Shown here: piece by piece, positions 1 to 8,659 of the stretch
Numbering within the stretch: position 1 is the first letter of the stretch
Layout: each line of letters starts with the position of its first letter
Source of the DNA: Paramacrobiotus richtersi
Lineage: Eukaryota > Tardigrada > Eutardigrada > Parachela > Macrobiotidae
NCBI GenBank assembly: GCA_034698045.1
Contig: JAQGAU010001175.1
Location: forward strand, 1 to 20,953
Reading direction: 5' to 3'
Length of the DNA: 20,953 bases
The notes under the pieces: model-generated
Told to the model about the DNA's origin: nothing
Database searches by the model: none
The model's input: only the letters and a program-made list of their open reading frames with translations
Position numbers and translations under genes: made by a program

Positions 1-612
1 AGACCTGTCATTTATTATGAAAAGTGATTCAGATCCATTCGGTTCAAGCGGCATGCTCAGTCGCGATCAAACATGATTGCAGACAAGCGCTTCCGGTTTA
101 TGAATGAGCGGTTAGCATGCGTTTTTACAGGGAAATCGGGTTAATCCACTACGTTTTAATTACGGCACCACTTGGATCTGTTACGTGTGACGTCACTTCC
201 TACCAGACGTTACCTTGACGTAGCAAAGAGCGAGGCTATCGCGGAGTCTTTTTCAGACATGTGGGCCTTGGCTGCCACGTGGTTGCTCCCGACAGGCAGA
301 ACTCATTGCGCTTTTTTTAAATAGAAATATCTAGATTGGTTGGGGAAAACAACAAATGCCCTGCTTTGAAACCAGTTCCTCCAGTTTCAACGGTCAATTT
401 TTCGTTTTTGGCAGTCTGCCACTGGAGAATTGCGATAGGTAGGGGCTATTTTCACCCAGCGAAGTGCTCGTCTCGTAACCGAATGCGATTCTGCTTGCGA
501 TTTGCAAACGACTGCTAAAACTCAAAGTCCAGACCGAAAATTTTCCAGCGTGAGGGATCGTTGTATTCCACCACTTGTTGTCTTTTTGCGAAGATCACTC
601 TTTCCTCCGAAA
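1..612 (+). promoter_or_regulatory. Upstream region and 5' UTR of the DIM1 gene, with a palindromic CRE-like site
   Basis: No convincing gene is visible here. A full TGACGTCA palindrome (the CRE/ATF consensus) lies at 188-195 and runs directly into CACTTCC, an ETS-like core. A second, weaker TGACGT-like half site follows near 217-222. CRE plus ETS is a common pairing in promoters of housekeeping genes, which fits the spliceosomal gene starting at 613. The site's function is inferred from sequence and position only; no transcription start was seen. Confidence 0.4.
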
Positions 613-1402
613 ATGTCTTACATGCTCCCCCATCTTCACAATGGCTGGCAAGTGGATCAGGCCATTTTATCCGAGGAAGATCGTGTAGTCATCATTCGAT
701 TTGGTCACGATTGGGATCCTACGTGCATGAAAATGGATGAGGTGCGTGCTTTTCTGACTATCACGATTACGTAGTGATTTCTCTTTCGTTTATTTTATCG
801 TTTATTTACCGTAATTCGATTATGCCAAAAATACGTCCTGATTCTTTTTCCCTGCCTTTTTAAATCCTCCATAAGTTTCGACTCTTTTTTCGGTCAAAAG
901 TGTGACATTTCTGTATCCGCCAGTAAGCACAAAGAGGCGACAACAGGGAACTTGTAGCGTCAGCTTAAATTCTGTCTCGGTGTCATTTCGTTGCGTTACT
1001 TCGTCGTAAGTTCGTGTTTTTATATTAATTATATACGCTTTGGGTCGACGAATTATGAGTTTTTTTGTGCTTATGGCTCGTAAAATTATATTCTTATTAC
1101 AGACATTATTCGGGATCGCGGAGAAAGTGAAGAATTTCGCCACAGTTTACCTTGTCGACGTAACGGAAGTCCCGGATTTCAACAAAATGTACGAATTATA
1201 CGATCCGTGTACGACCATGTTCTTCTTCCGCAACAAGCACATTATGATCGATCTGGGGACGGGTAACAACAACAAGATCAACTGGGCCATGGAGGACAAG
1301 CAGGAGATGATCGACATTGTGGAGACGCTGTATCGGGGCGCCAGGAAAGGACGGGGTCTGGTGATTTCGCCCAAGGATTATTCCACCAAATATCGCTACT
1401 GA
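613..1402 (+). CDS. TXNL4A: Thioredoxin-like U5 snRNP protein DIM1 (TXNL4A / Dib1 family), two exons
   Basis: Exons 613-741 and 1103-1402 join in phase 0 to give 142 residues, the usual length of this family. The protein is recognisable along its whole length: it opens MSYMLPHLHNGWQVDQAIL, then has GHDWDPTC, EVPDFNKMYELYDPC, GTGNNNKINWAMEDKQEMID, and ends SPKDYSTKYRY. DIM1 has a thioredoxin fold without the redox CxxC pair, is a core component of the U5 snRNP and U4/U6.U5 tri-snRNP, acts in the nucleus, and is essential for pre-mRNA splicing. The intron of 361 nt has a GTGCGT donor after Glu43 and a TTATTACAG acceptor. The ATG at 613 is the family start. No damage is visible, so this is the functional copy. 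A partial second copy lies at 4121-4424 on the other strand. Confidence 0.97.
742..1102 (+). other. DIM1 intron
   Basis: A 361-nt GT-AG intron between codons 43 and 44. Reading frames on the minus strand through it are chance and contain no recognisable domain. Confidence 0.9.
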
Positions 1403-2476
1403 TCTCACTGGAACTGCGTTATCTCGCTTGTTAGGATTCATTTCTGTCCTGAAATGTGTGGAATTTTATGGTACATTCTGTAAACGATTTGTTTGCTTCT
1501 CCGGACACACAGTAATCTGATGTTGAATGTTAACGTGGCTTTTCTTTTATCAGTCCTTATGTAGCAGCTGATCTGTACGAGTACCGAAAGCTGATTCAGG
1601 AATAAGAACTGATCGTCAGGATCTGGAATACAGCAGCGACAGAACTTTGTAAGCATTCTTGCGCATCGGTGTTTCTTGGGATTTAATTCGACTGTACAAG
1701 TTTTGCGATTCAACACAGGATTTAATATTTTGTTCTTAACCTGGTCAGATGTATATTTTTAAAAATTTACTATTTAATAGTAAATAGTTTTTGTATGTTA
1801 CTTTTTTTATATGAATGCGTACTGTACTTCTGTAAGATAATTGTTATTTTTTGTATATGGAAGTGTTTCTCCGTATTGTGCGCATTCTTCGGCTATATAT
1901 TTTCGTTTTTTATGATTTGCACATACAGCGGAATATTTTCAGCAAACCGGAAATGATTTGTAGCATTTTGTCCTTCTCAGTCAAACTGATTTTCTCAGCG
2001 CGTTTTCATCTTTTTAGCTAACTGTAAAAATCGATCGTTATTTGCGTGAGTCTTACAATCAGAATGCATTAACCGCCGCAACTTCCTGTATGTAGCGAAT
2101 AGGCGTGGGAATATCGTCATCGACCATGCAGTCAGCAATATTTTCCGATGATATGTAAAAAATTCTCTTTTCAGATTTATCTGTTTATCGCATGTCAATA
2201 TTTACTGCAAAAAGTTACTTAACATGCAAAGCAAATATTCTGTAAAAAATATTTCATAGAACTTTTCCGACATGGTTGTTTCCAGCGTACAAGAATTCCG
2301 GTGATTTTGTGTCGGTATTTTTCTGATCGCGTAGACGATAAAATCCCATAAAACGATACTAATCCAAGGCTAGTCCGTAATGTTTCGTAATTGGTTACAC
2401 ATTTCCTCGACACATGTACACTCGATGACAAAGGTCGCCTGAACTTGAACTGTCTCATGGGACTCGATTGACGGGC
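1403..2476. other. Intergenic, AT-rich, no gene seen
   Basis: This stretch follows the DIM1 stop codon and holds the DIM1 3' UTR and the distal upstream region of the next gene. Several open frames under 95 codons lie on the minus strand (1438-1716, 1995-2198, 2219-2458). None resembles a known domain and none has a convincing context. No clear AATAAA was found near the DIM1 stop. Confidence 0.6.
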
Positions 2477-2484
2477 TATTTAAA
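2477..2484 (+). promoter_or_regulatory. TATA-box candidate for the secreted Ala/Ser/Gly-rich protein
   Basis: TATTTAAA in a mixed-base context, 83 bp upstream of the ATG at 2567. That spacing leaves room for a start site near 2505-2515 and a short 5' UTR. A TATA box suits a regulated, tissue-specific secreted product better than a housekeeping gene. The call rests on motif and spacing only. Confidence 0.45.
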
Positions 2485-2566
2485 GCGGTGTCCAGAAGGT
2501 TGTCATTTTAAAGCATTTTACTTGTTAGCGCAGTTGAATTAGCTCATTTGTTGAATTATCCAAACG

Positions 2567-3697
2567 ATGGCGAATGCTTATGTAATCTTGTTTATTGGGT
2601 GCTTGGCCGTCTTCCCGGCAACACTCGCTGCACCGAAAAAGAAGGATGCCGGGTATGTTTTTGGTAGGAGCTTAGAAGAAATCCCGCTTTAGTTGTGCTT
2701 GCTTGAACGTTCATTTGGTATGTGATTTTGTTCAAAATTTTCAGTTATCAGTGAAACTAAAGTTACCATTAATTTTGTAAGTTTGTTTATATAATTTTTT
2801 TTGTTCAAAACAGCCAGAATAATATTATACGGGTTTCACTGGCATTTTTCTCTTGCCGTTTTAAGAACGCGATGGGATAAGTTAAGCAACTATCGTAGTG
2901 TATGGGCGCATGACACTCATCACTGATCAGACTGCGCACTGTGAACTAGTTTTTGTAATGCATATATTAGTAATATTGGGATACATATTGAGGCATATGC
3001 ATTCTTTTTACGTTACTGATTTGTAGTAGTCTGAGTGATGTCGTTTTTATAGAAAGAGGACAAATCGTCGTTTTAGACACGTCACATGTGCCGAATATAT
3101 AATAAATCCTTTTACAGGGGCAAATCGGAAAGCAGTGAGGAACGAATAGACGCCGGACAAGCGCCAGCCATCCTCCACGTCCCTCTCATTTCCCCTGCGG
3201 CATCCGCTGGGGCCCTCGCCGGTGCGGATGCCGCATCGGGCACTTCGGCTGGTGGCAACGCCTCATCGGGCGCGTCATCCAGTGCGGGTGGGGACGCTTC
3301 GGCCGGTGGAAATGCCACTTCCGGCGCGTCCGGACAATCTTCCGGCGCATCAGCGGATGCTTCGACCACCGCTGCCTCTGCTTCCGGTGCGCCGGGCGCT
3401 TCAGCCGGTGGCAACGCCTCCTCCGCAGCATCTGCCGCCAGCGGCGCTGGCTCCGCTTCCGGTTCACGGGGGCCGTCTTTCAGCTCACAGGATGATGTGT
3501 CGGGCGCTGCTGGATCACAAGGTGGTGCGGCGAGCGCGTCGACAACCGCGGCGTCTGCCCAGAGTGGTTCCGCCAGTGGAGGTAGTGCATCGTCCGGAGC
3601 GGGTGCCGATCAGGGAGTAGGAGCATCGGGAGCTGCTTCCGGTGGGGCTGGAGGTGCCCAGAATGCCACTCGGATAGCTGACGCTCCATCCGTTTAA
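2567..3697 (+). CDS. Secreted Ala/Ser/Gly-rich low-complexity protein, probably glycosylated (two exons)
   Basis: Exons 2567-2652 and 3118-3697 join in phase 2 (GTATGT donor, TTTTACAG acceptor) to give 221 residues. Exon 1 encodes a classic signal peptide, MANAYVILFIGCLAVFPATLA, with likely cleavage before APKKK. After a short charged linker and a non-repetitive stretch (QAPAILHVPLISP, about residues 43-55), the rest is almost wholly Ala, Ser, Gly and Thr in imperfect repeats of the type SAGGNASSGAS. Four N-glycosylation sequons (Asn at about 76, 94, 128 and 211) and dense Ser/Thr suggest heavy glycosylation. There are no Cys in the mature chain and little charge after residue 60. Exon 2 is far more GC-rich than its flanks. 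Silk-, sericin-, mucin- or cuticle-like roles are possible; I do not recognise a named family. AATAAA overlaps the stop at 3696-3701. Confidence 0.78.
2653..3117 (+). other. Intron of the secreted low-complexity protein gene
   Basis: A 465-nt AT-rich phase-2 intron separating the signal-peptide exon from the repeat exon. No internal feature is recognised. Confidence 0.75.
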
Positions 3698-3701
3698 TAA
3701 A
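3696..3701 (+). terminator. Polyadenylation signal AATAAA overlapping the stop codon
   Basis: A canonical AATAAA begins within the TAA stop of the secreted-protein gene. If used, the 3' UTR would be extremely short, about 10-30 nt. Alternatives further downstream in the AT-rich DNA are possible. Confidence 0.4.
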
Positions 3702-4120
3702 GGATTAAGTTGATGCGTTTACGATAATTACTTCTACTAATGTTTGTGCAGTCTGTAACTTTGTGATAAATGTATTAATTTTGTGTCTAAACCAGATTCT
3801 GTTGTTGCTGTGTTCGTTTGTATGTATCCATAAAATAATACAGTTACCGTATGATATATATATAATTGATTGTTATTATTCGTACCGTATTACCATAATA
3901 GCAACACCATCGATAACGAAAACAACGATTCCAGCAACAATTCAACCTTCGCAGGAATAGTCCAAAGGGCAGTCTAAAAATTTCGTAATGACAGACGAAT
4001 TAAATTATGTCATACGATGATCTCATCTGGGTCATATTATATTACTCCGGTGAGTTTTAACCTCCGCGTAAAGAAAAAAGAATTTCATTTGTATTGTACA
4101 TGTCGGTTTTTTCAGTTCGG
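3702..4120. other. AT-rich intergenic stretch
   Basis: No gene is seen. It lies between the 3' ends of two convergent units: the plus-strand secreted-protein gene and the minus-strand DIM1 exon copy. The 65-codon frame at 3763-3960 has low-complexity composition and no recognisable domain. Confidence 0.6.
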
Positions 4121-4424
4121 TTAGTAGCGGTATTTCGTAGAGTAATCTTTGGGCGAAATAACCAGGCCCCGCCCCTTCCTGGCACCGCGGTACATACACG
4201 GTCTCGATAATATCAGTCATTTCCTGTTTATCTTCAATGGCCCAGTTGATTTTGTTGTTGTTGCCCGTCTCCAGATCGATCATAATCTGCTTGTTGCGGA
4301 AGAAGAACAAGACCGTACACGGATCGTATAATTCGTACATTTTGTTGAAATCACCCACTTCCGTCACATCCGCCAAGTACACTGTGGCGAAATTCTTCAC
4401 CTTTTCCGCAATGCGAAATAATGT
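4121..4424 (-). pseudogene. Duplicate of DIM1 exon 2, frameshifted by a 4-bp tandem duplication
   Basis: On the minus strand 4424-4121 aligns end to end with exon 2 of the intact DIM1 gene, from TLFRIAEKVKNFATVY to STKYRY and stop. It is 304 nt against 300. The extra 4 nt come from a TGTA TGTA tandem (plus-strand TACATACA, 4191-4198) that shifts the frame after ETVY. The last 22 codons after the shift are intact in the other frame and encode exactly the same residues. Eleven amino-acid differences (for example V to G in EVPDF, H to Q in RNKH, G to E in DLGTG) sit among many silent changes. The 3' splice acceptor (TTCTACAG) is kept at the same place, so this is a DNA-level copy and not a processed cDNA. 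No exon 1 is visible upstream before gene A. Without exon 1 and with the shift it is probably dead, unless the 4 bp are an assembly error. Confidence 0.88.
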
Positions 4425-5054
4425 CTGTAGAATTGAGAGATATCTCTTATTATATACTGCCATTATATTTTTCATCAAATCAGCAGATTATAAGTGTGTT
4501 TAAATATTGTCTTAATCGCTGACATACATTATCATCATGGCGTACGCAAAAATTAATTGCATTTATCGACCATTTTTCGATTTTTTTTTTGACGAAACAG
4601 TTCGCTAACAACTTCTTCTGTAAACATGCGGTAAAGAACGATTAATACCAGACTGCACATTATCCGCTGTTACGGTATCATTATAATATGCATATAAAAA
4701 ATCACGCACGTTTGATATCGATGTACAGATACATAGAGCTTGATAGAGGATTTTTTCGCACACATAAAAATTTAATACCACCTGCTTTCGGCTTAATATA
4801 CAAGAGGGCACAAAGTGCAACGACGCAAATCTGCACAAAAAAGCGAGCGAAATTTGCATGGAATCATGGAAATATAAACAGGCTAAACAACGGAAATGCA
4901 ACACAGCGGATGTATCACAACCACAAATGAGCAGGCTAACTGCCGCAGACAAAATTATCAACCGGATCATTTAACGACTGAGCATCAGCATCATCATCAC
5001 GAAAGACCGTCAAAGAAAACAAATACTGCTAAAAACTAAAAAGTAAAATACTGC
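4425..5054. other. Intergenic between gene A and the DIM1 exon copy
   Basis: I looked for DIM1 exon 1 on the minus strand here and found nothing resembling its ends. The sequence is AT-rich with a T9 run near 4580. Open frames (4605-4970 minus, 4688-4930 plus) overlap each other and have no recognisable domain. Confidence 0.6.
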
Positions 5055-7480
5055 TTACGACTGATACGGATCACTTCGTCCTCCCAGTAACAGATCGGTA
5101 ACCCAATCGCCGTTCTTCCCCGCCGAGTCAGTCGTTGGATTGCGGCCATCCAGAGTCAGCGCAAACACCGTCAACTTGCGGAGCGACTCCAATGGCGCTA
5201 TGCCGCCAATGCCATCTGGAATGGGAGTCAGCTTGCCGGACACGTACGGAGGAAATCGCGGATCCGCAGTCTGATATAGACTCAATAACTGCAAAAATGG
5301 AGAACTTGATCAATTGTACAATTGAAAATCAGCGTTAACTGGCCACCACAGAAAACGTCTATCACTCAAATCACATATCACTTTATCATCTCTCCGAGAC
5401 AAATCATTGTCCGGTAGCTATTATACTCACAGATGCACTGTAGATCTGCCGTTGCTACTATTTTTCTTCGATATTATGTAACTGGCGAAACAGGGGTGCT
5501 TCTCAATAGAATCATACGCGTACGACAAGTCAAGTACTAAGTAGCGCTTCGTTTCGAATTAATAACCACTTGTGAGTTACTGTTGATTCATCCAAAGAAA
5601 TGGAAGATGTGTTTTTGTTTTTTAATATGTACTTCTAATCGTATAATGCTGAACAGTGTAACACGTACGATATGTACAGCGGGAAAAATATTAAAATGTA
5701 TAAACTTGTGAGTTATGTAAGTTAAGTACAACCGCATGTAACCAAAATCCGTCACTATGCATAATAGCTCACAAATTCCACCCACCGTCCACTGATCGCG
5801 GCGATGCTTATCACATCCCCACAGCAAGCACAGATTCCGCTCCAAGACATCCCTTTCCGGCCCGCTAACCTCCGGACACCACTTTTCCAGCAAATTCTCC
5901 ACGCCCACATCCACTTGTACATCCAGTAAGTCCTGTGCGATCACGAGAGGAGTCGTCGTGGTGAGAGGCAACCATACCTTGACATTGTGGAACTTCAGTG
6001 TACCACACACATCCCGCCATCTGGTAGCACTGTGATCCTGGCTGTAAACCCCATACCAGCTATCCAACAGATCACAAGCCTGTACACGGGCTCCGGCAAC
6101 AATAATCAATCCAGGATGGCGTTTCATGGCTTTCAGCATGGTTTTAACCGTATCAAGATGCCGAAGTGTCGGTTTCTGGTGCACATTACTTCCTCCGGAC
6201 AAAATAAGAGTCGTTGTTGATACCTTGACCAATTGGTGTACTCTCATGGCCAGACGGTGATAATGGACTGTTTTCTTGTGATGTCCGGGGGTGGTGAGAT
6301 CGATCTCTACTATACGCGGGTTGGTAAGGGATTCCAGAAGGAAATTCCACAAGCGACAAACTTTCCGGCAGGACACTCGCTGCAAAGGACGCAGACAAGA
6401 TAGGGTTTCACGGACAATTTCCAGCGGAAGCCAACCCATGACCGGATCGTCCATCAAGTCACACATGATAATATTCGGACCCACTGCATCGCCAGCAACT
6501 TGCGGAGACAGATATTTTTCCTCCATTCGTTTCAGAATAGTCCGCTGAAAATCAAGAGAAGCTTATCGGTAAGATGTATACCCAAAATTCACATAATAAT
6601 TATTTAATATTAACTATTATCTTACTATCATTATAATAATTATTATTTTACAGTAAACGAATATCAGATGATGCTTCAGATTCCGTCATTATTAATACTC
6701 TTATCTCACTGCAAACGTAATCGCAGGAATTCGCAGTAGTTGTTACTACGTTGTACTGTGTCAGTACGTCAACCAATCTAAGACCACAAACGTTACCAAA
6801 CGTCACTAAAAAAGTCAGAATTCCGAATGTGTGCTTCCGTACGAACTCCTACAGTCCTACTGCATACTGAAAACTATGGTAAATACGCAGCTTACAATAA
6901 AATCGTCCTCCAACGGCTGCGATTTCCGCGAACTGTAAAACAACCGCCCTCCTTCGATTTTCCCAGCAATGGTGCACGTTTCCCGATTCCAGTAATCCAG
7001 AAATAAATCTCCCGCAAACTTATCAAGAGTGGATGCTAGTGTAATGAGGCCGTATCTCGACTGGCAACTTTCGAAGTGATGCTCGAAATAACAACACAAA
7101 ATCCGAGATCCGGAAAGCATGGCGTTATGGAGATTCCGCACCGCATCTACTGGTACGACTTTCTCCACCACCGTTTCACCAGTATGAATGGCTACAAAGG
7201 CGAACCACTCCCGCGAACCAGCCAAGAATGTCGCTGGGTACCAGTGCCAGGGCTGATCAGGGGCCGATTGGTACAGTGCTTCCACGGTGTTTCGGCTCCT
7301 GTACTCCTCATCCCGATTGGTGCACTGATCAAAAGGCACGAAATCCTTGTTGTGCCCGGGGAATCCAAAGTCAACGAGCAGTCCCTGGGGAACTTTGCCC
7401 ACAATAATTCCGCGGCGCACCAGACCGTTTTCTTGCGCTACGTCCACGCCACACCACCAGGGGATTTCCCCGACCAACAT
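5055..7480 (-). CDS. Gene A: N-terminal VDFG domain plus F-box-like protein, family member 1 (three exons)
   Basis: Exons on the minus strand are 7480-6896, 6544-5786 and 5288-5055, all phase 0, giving 525 residues. Splice sites are ATT|GTAAGC, TTTTCAG|CGG, ACG|GTGGGT and TTTGCAG|TTA. Residues 11-83 hold the domain shared with genes B and C: GVDV (11-14), GLLVDFG (33-39), VEALY (66-70), WHWYPA (78-83). Residues about 232-272 look like an F-box (LPLEIVRETLSCL then CRKVCRLWN). A following conserved segment includes TLILSGGS. The last exon begins LLSLYQTADPR, matching the last exons of B and C. F-box proteins usually link substrates to SKP1-Cul1 ubiquitin ligases; that role is inferred. The ATG at 7480 is the first in frame. 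An open extension upstream to 7618 has no ATG but would add a hydrophobic stretch. Exon 2 stays open into intron 2 as far as 5588, so a retained-intron isoform is possible. Confidence 0.82.
5289..5785 (-). other. Gene A intron 2
   Basis: A 497-nt intron whose first 198 nt (5785-5588) remain open in the exon 2 frame. The residues encoded there do not resemble genes B or C, whereas the exon starting at 5288 does, so splicing is the better model. The donor ACG|GTGGGT is weaker than the others; T|GTGAGC just downstream would be out of phase. Confidence 0.65.
6545..6895 (-). other. Gene A intron 1
   Basis: A 351-nt AT-rich phase-0 intron. It occupies the same place as the first introns of B (143 nt) and C (177 nt), between the N-terminal domain and the F-box-like exon. 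It contains a run of TAATAAT-like sequence at about 6595-6650. Confidence 0.75.
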
Positions 7481-7620
7481 TCCGAATTCCGATAAATCCC
7501 GGAACAAATAAAATATCAAAATCAGAACACCAAGTACAGATCTGTACAAAGAAACAATTAATGCGGAAATTAATTCTTTCCAGCGGCGTACCGAGCTTCT
7601 CGGTTTGATGTGGGCCAAGC

Positions 7621-7680
7621 CGCGCCGAGGCTATGCGTCAGGGGCCCCCCTGGGGGGGCATCTCCAACCCCGCGGGCGGG
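7621..7680. repeat. GC-rich segment with G/C-run hairpin next to the tandem array
   Basis: An abrupt switch from the gene A upstream sequence to very GC-rich DNA containing GGGGCCCCCCTGGGGGGGC, which can fold on itself, followed by CCCCGCGGGCGGG. It directly precedes the tandem array at 7682 and may belong to the same repetitive element. Minus-strand open frames across it encode only low-complexity Gly/Pro/Ala sequence. Confidence 0.45.
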
Positions 7681-7681
7681 T

Positions 7682-7999
7682 GGTTTTTTCGCGGAAAGTT
7701 TTAAGCGCAGCGCAAAAAATTTGAAATGAGTATTAACAAAGCTGCGCGGAGCGCAGCGATTTTTGAGATTTGTGCGTTTAATTGGTGTTTTTAAACAGGT
7801 TTTTTCGCCGCAAAGTTGCGCGCGCAGCGCGAAAAAGTTGGAATTCATATATGAAAGCTGCGCCGAGCGCAGCGATTTTTGAGATTTGTGGGTTTAATTG
7901 GTGCTTTTAAACAGATTTTTTCGCCGCAAAGTTGCGCGCGCAGCGCGAAAAAATTGCAATTAATATAAGGGAAAGCTGCGCGGAGCGCAGCGATTTTTG
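7682..7999. repeat. Tandem repeat, about 117-bp unit, hairpin-bearing
   Basis: Units start at 7741, 7857 and 7975 (spacings 116 and 118), each with GCTGCGCGGAGCGCAGC or a one-base variant. That motif is a perfect 7-bp stem with a 3-nt loop. Each full unit continues with GATTTTTGAGATTTGTG, a GTTTAATTGGTG segment, then TTTTTTCGCCGCAAAGTTGC followed by GCGCAGCGCGAAAAA. The last part also pairs its ends (TTTTTTCGC with GCGAAAAAA). A diverged partial unit occupies 7682-7740, and the last unit is cut off after its hairpin. There are roughly 2.7 copies in total. It lies about 200 bp upstream of the gene A start codon. Confidence 0.85.
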
Positions 8000-8092
8000 C
8001 CATACAATGGTGCGAAGAGTTCAGTAAAACACCGGATTTGCCACAAACCCAGTTTCCTTCTTACTCCTTAGTATGTCACTGTAGTTATGTGG

Positions 8093-8231
8093 TACTTCGA
8101 CTGAGTCCCTTTAATAAATCACTTTTTTAACGGAACTCGTAATATACCACCCTTCAACCCTGCATGCTTTTGCATTTAAGGGAAGGGAGTTCCGTAAAAA
8201 AGTGAATTTTCGAAAGGACTCGGTCGAAGTA
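8093..8231. mobile_element. Short inverted-repeat element flanked by TA (mariner-type MITE candidate)
   Basis: The element at 8095-8229 (135 bp) is bounded by TA dinucleotides at 8093-8094 and 8230-8231. It has long imperfect terminal inverted repeats of about 44 bp, starting CTTCGACTGAGTCC on the left and ending GGACTCGGTCGAAG on the right. The inner ends pair through CACTTTTTT.ACGGAACTC with GAGTTCCGT.AAAAAAGTG. The core of about 48 bp has no coding capacity. TA target duplications and inverted repeats are the hallmarks of Tc1/mariner-type non-autonomous elements; the superfamily assignment is inference. Confidence 0.65.
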
Positions 8232-8348
8232 TGTGTAATGTAGCATGTGGATGGGCTGTTTATGACAAGTTTAATGTGCATGGGCTTCTAGCTTTAATGA
8301 ATGTTCGTGTCACTGGAAGACCTTTTAGAAATTTAGAAAAGACATTTA

Positions 8349-8370
8349 AGTTAACAGACAGTTAACAGAC
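8349..8370. repeat. 11-bp tandem duplication
   Basis: AGTTAACAGAC occurs twice head to tail (8349-8359 and 8360-8370), 36 bp before the large palindrome. It could be a small replication-slippage product or a target duplication with the insert lost. Confidence 0.5.
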
Positions 8371-8405
8371 GAACGGCTGTCTCACCGTCCCCATTCCTGC
8401 CAAGC

Positions 8406-8470
8406 GGGCCCACACCAAAGCCGGTGCGTGGGGGCCTTCGGCCCCCACGCACCTGCTTTGGTGTGGGCCC
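8406..8470. repeat. Near-perfect 65-bp palindrome (31-bp arms, 3-nt loop)
   Basis: The arms 8406-8436 and 8440-8470 are reverse complements with a single mismatch, separated by TTC. The arm begins GGGCCCACACCAAAG and ends GCGTGGGGGCC. A further copy of the outer arm end, TTTGGTGTGGGCCC, lies at 8499-8512, followed by a second GGGCCC. Arms this GC-rich would form a very stable hairpin in single-stranded DNA or RNA. No gene is associated with it. Confidence 0.85.
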
Positions 8471-8659
8471 CCATTATTTTTTCACTGCGCCAGCCGCGTT
8501 TGGTGTGGGCCCGGGCCCAATTTTCGACGGCTCGGCACGCCCCTGCCTGCATGTGTCAGTGGCGTTATTGTTCTGGAAAGCAAATTCAGTATGTTAGAAT
8601 TCGCGCAGTTTGGATAAAAGGGGTAAAAACCGTCAGGAGTGAGTTTCGTCTAATAAATA

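Noticed and set aside
3112-3467. Long minus-strand frames opposite the Ala/Ser/Gly-rich exon, Pro/Ala- or Arg-rich
   Set aside because: They are mirror frames of a GC-rich repeat. The plus strand has the signal peptide, splice sites and poly(A) signal.
3222-3620. 132-codon plus-strand frame within the same exon (Pro/Arg-rich)
   Set aside because: A shifted reading of the repeat exon; no start context and not joined in frame to the signal exon.
5588-5785. Continuation of gene A exon 2 as the true C terminus
   Set aside because: The exon at 5288-5055 matches the last exons of B and C in sequence and phase, while the continuation matches nothing.
7076-7495. 139-codon plus-strand frame opposite gene A exon 1
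   Set aside because: Antisense to the VDFG domain that is conserved in B and C, so the minus strand is the coding one.
7570-7848. 92-codon minus-strand frame through the tandem array
   Set aside because: Starts and ends inside repeat DNA, Gly/Pro/Ala-rich, no domain; an artefact of the repeat.
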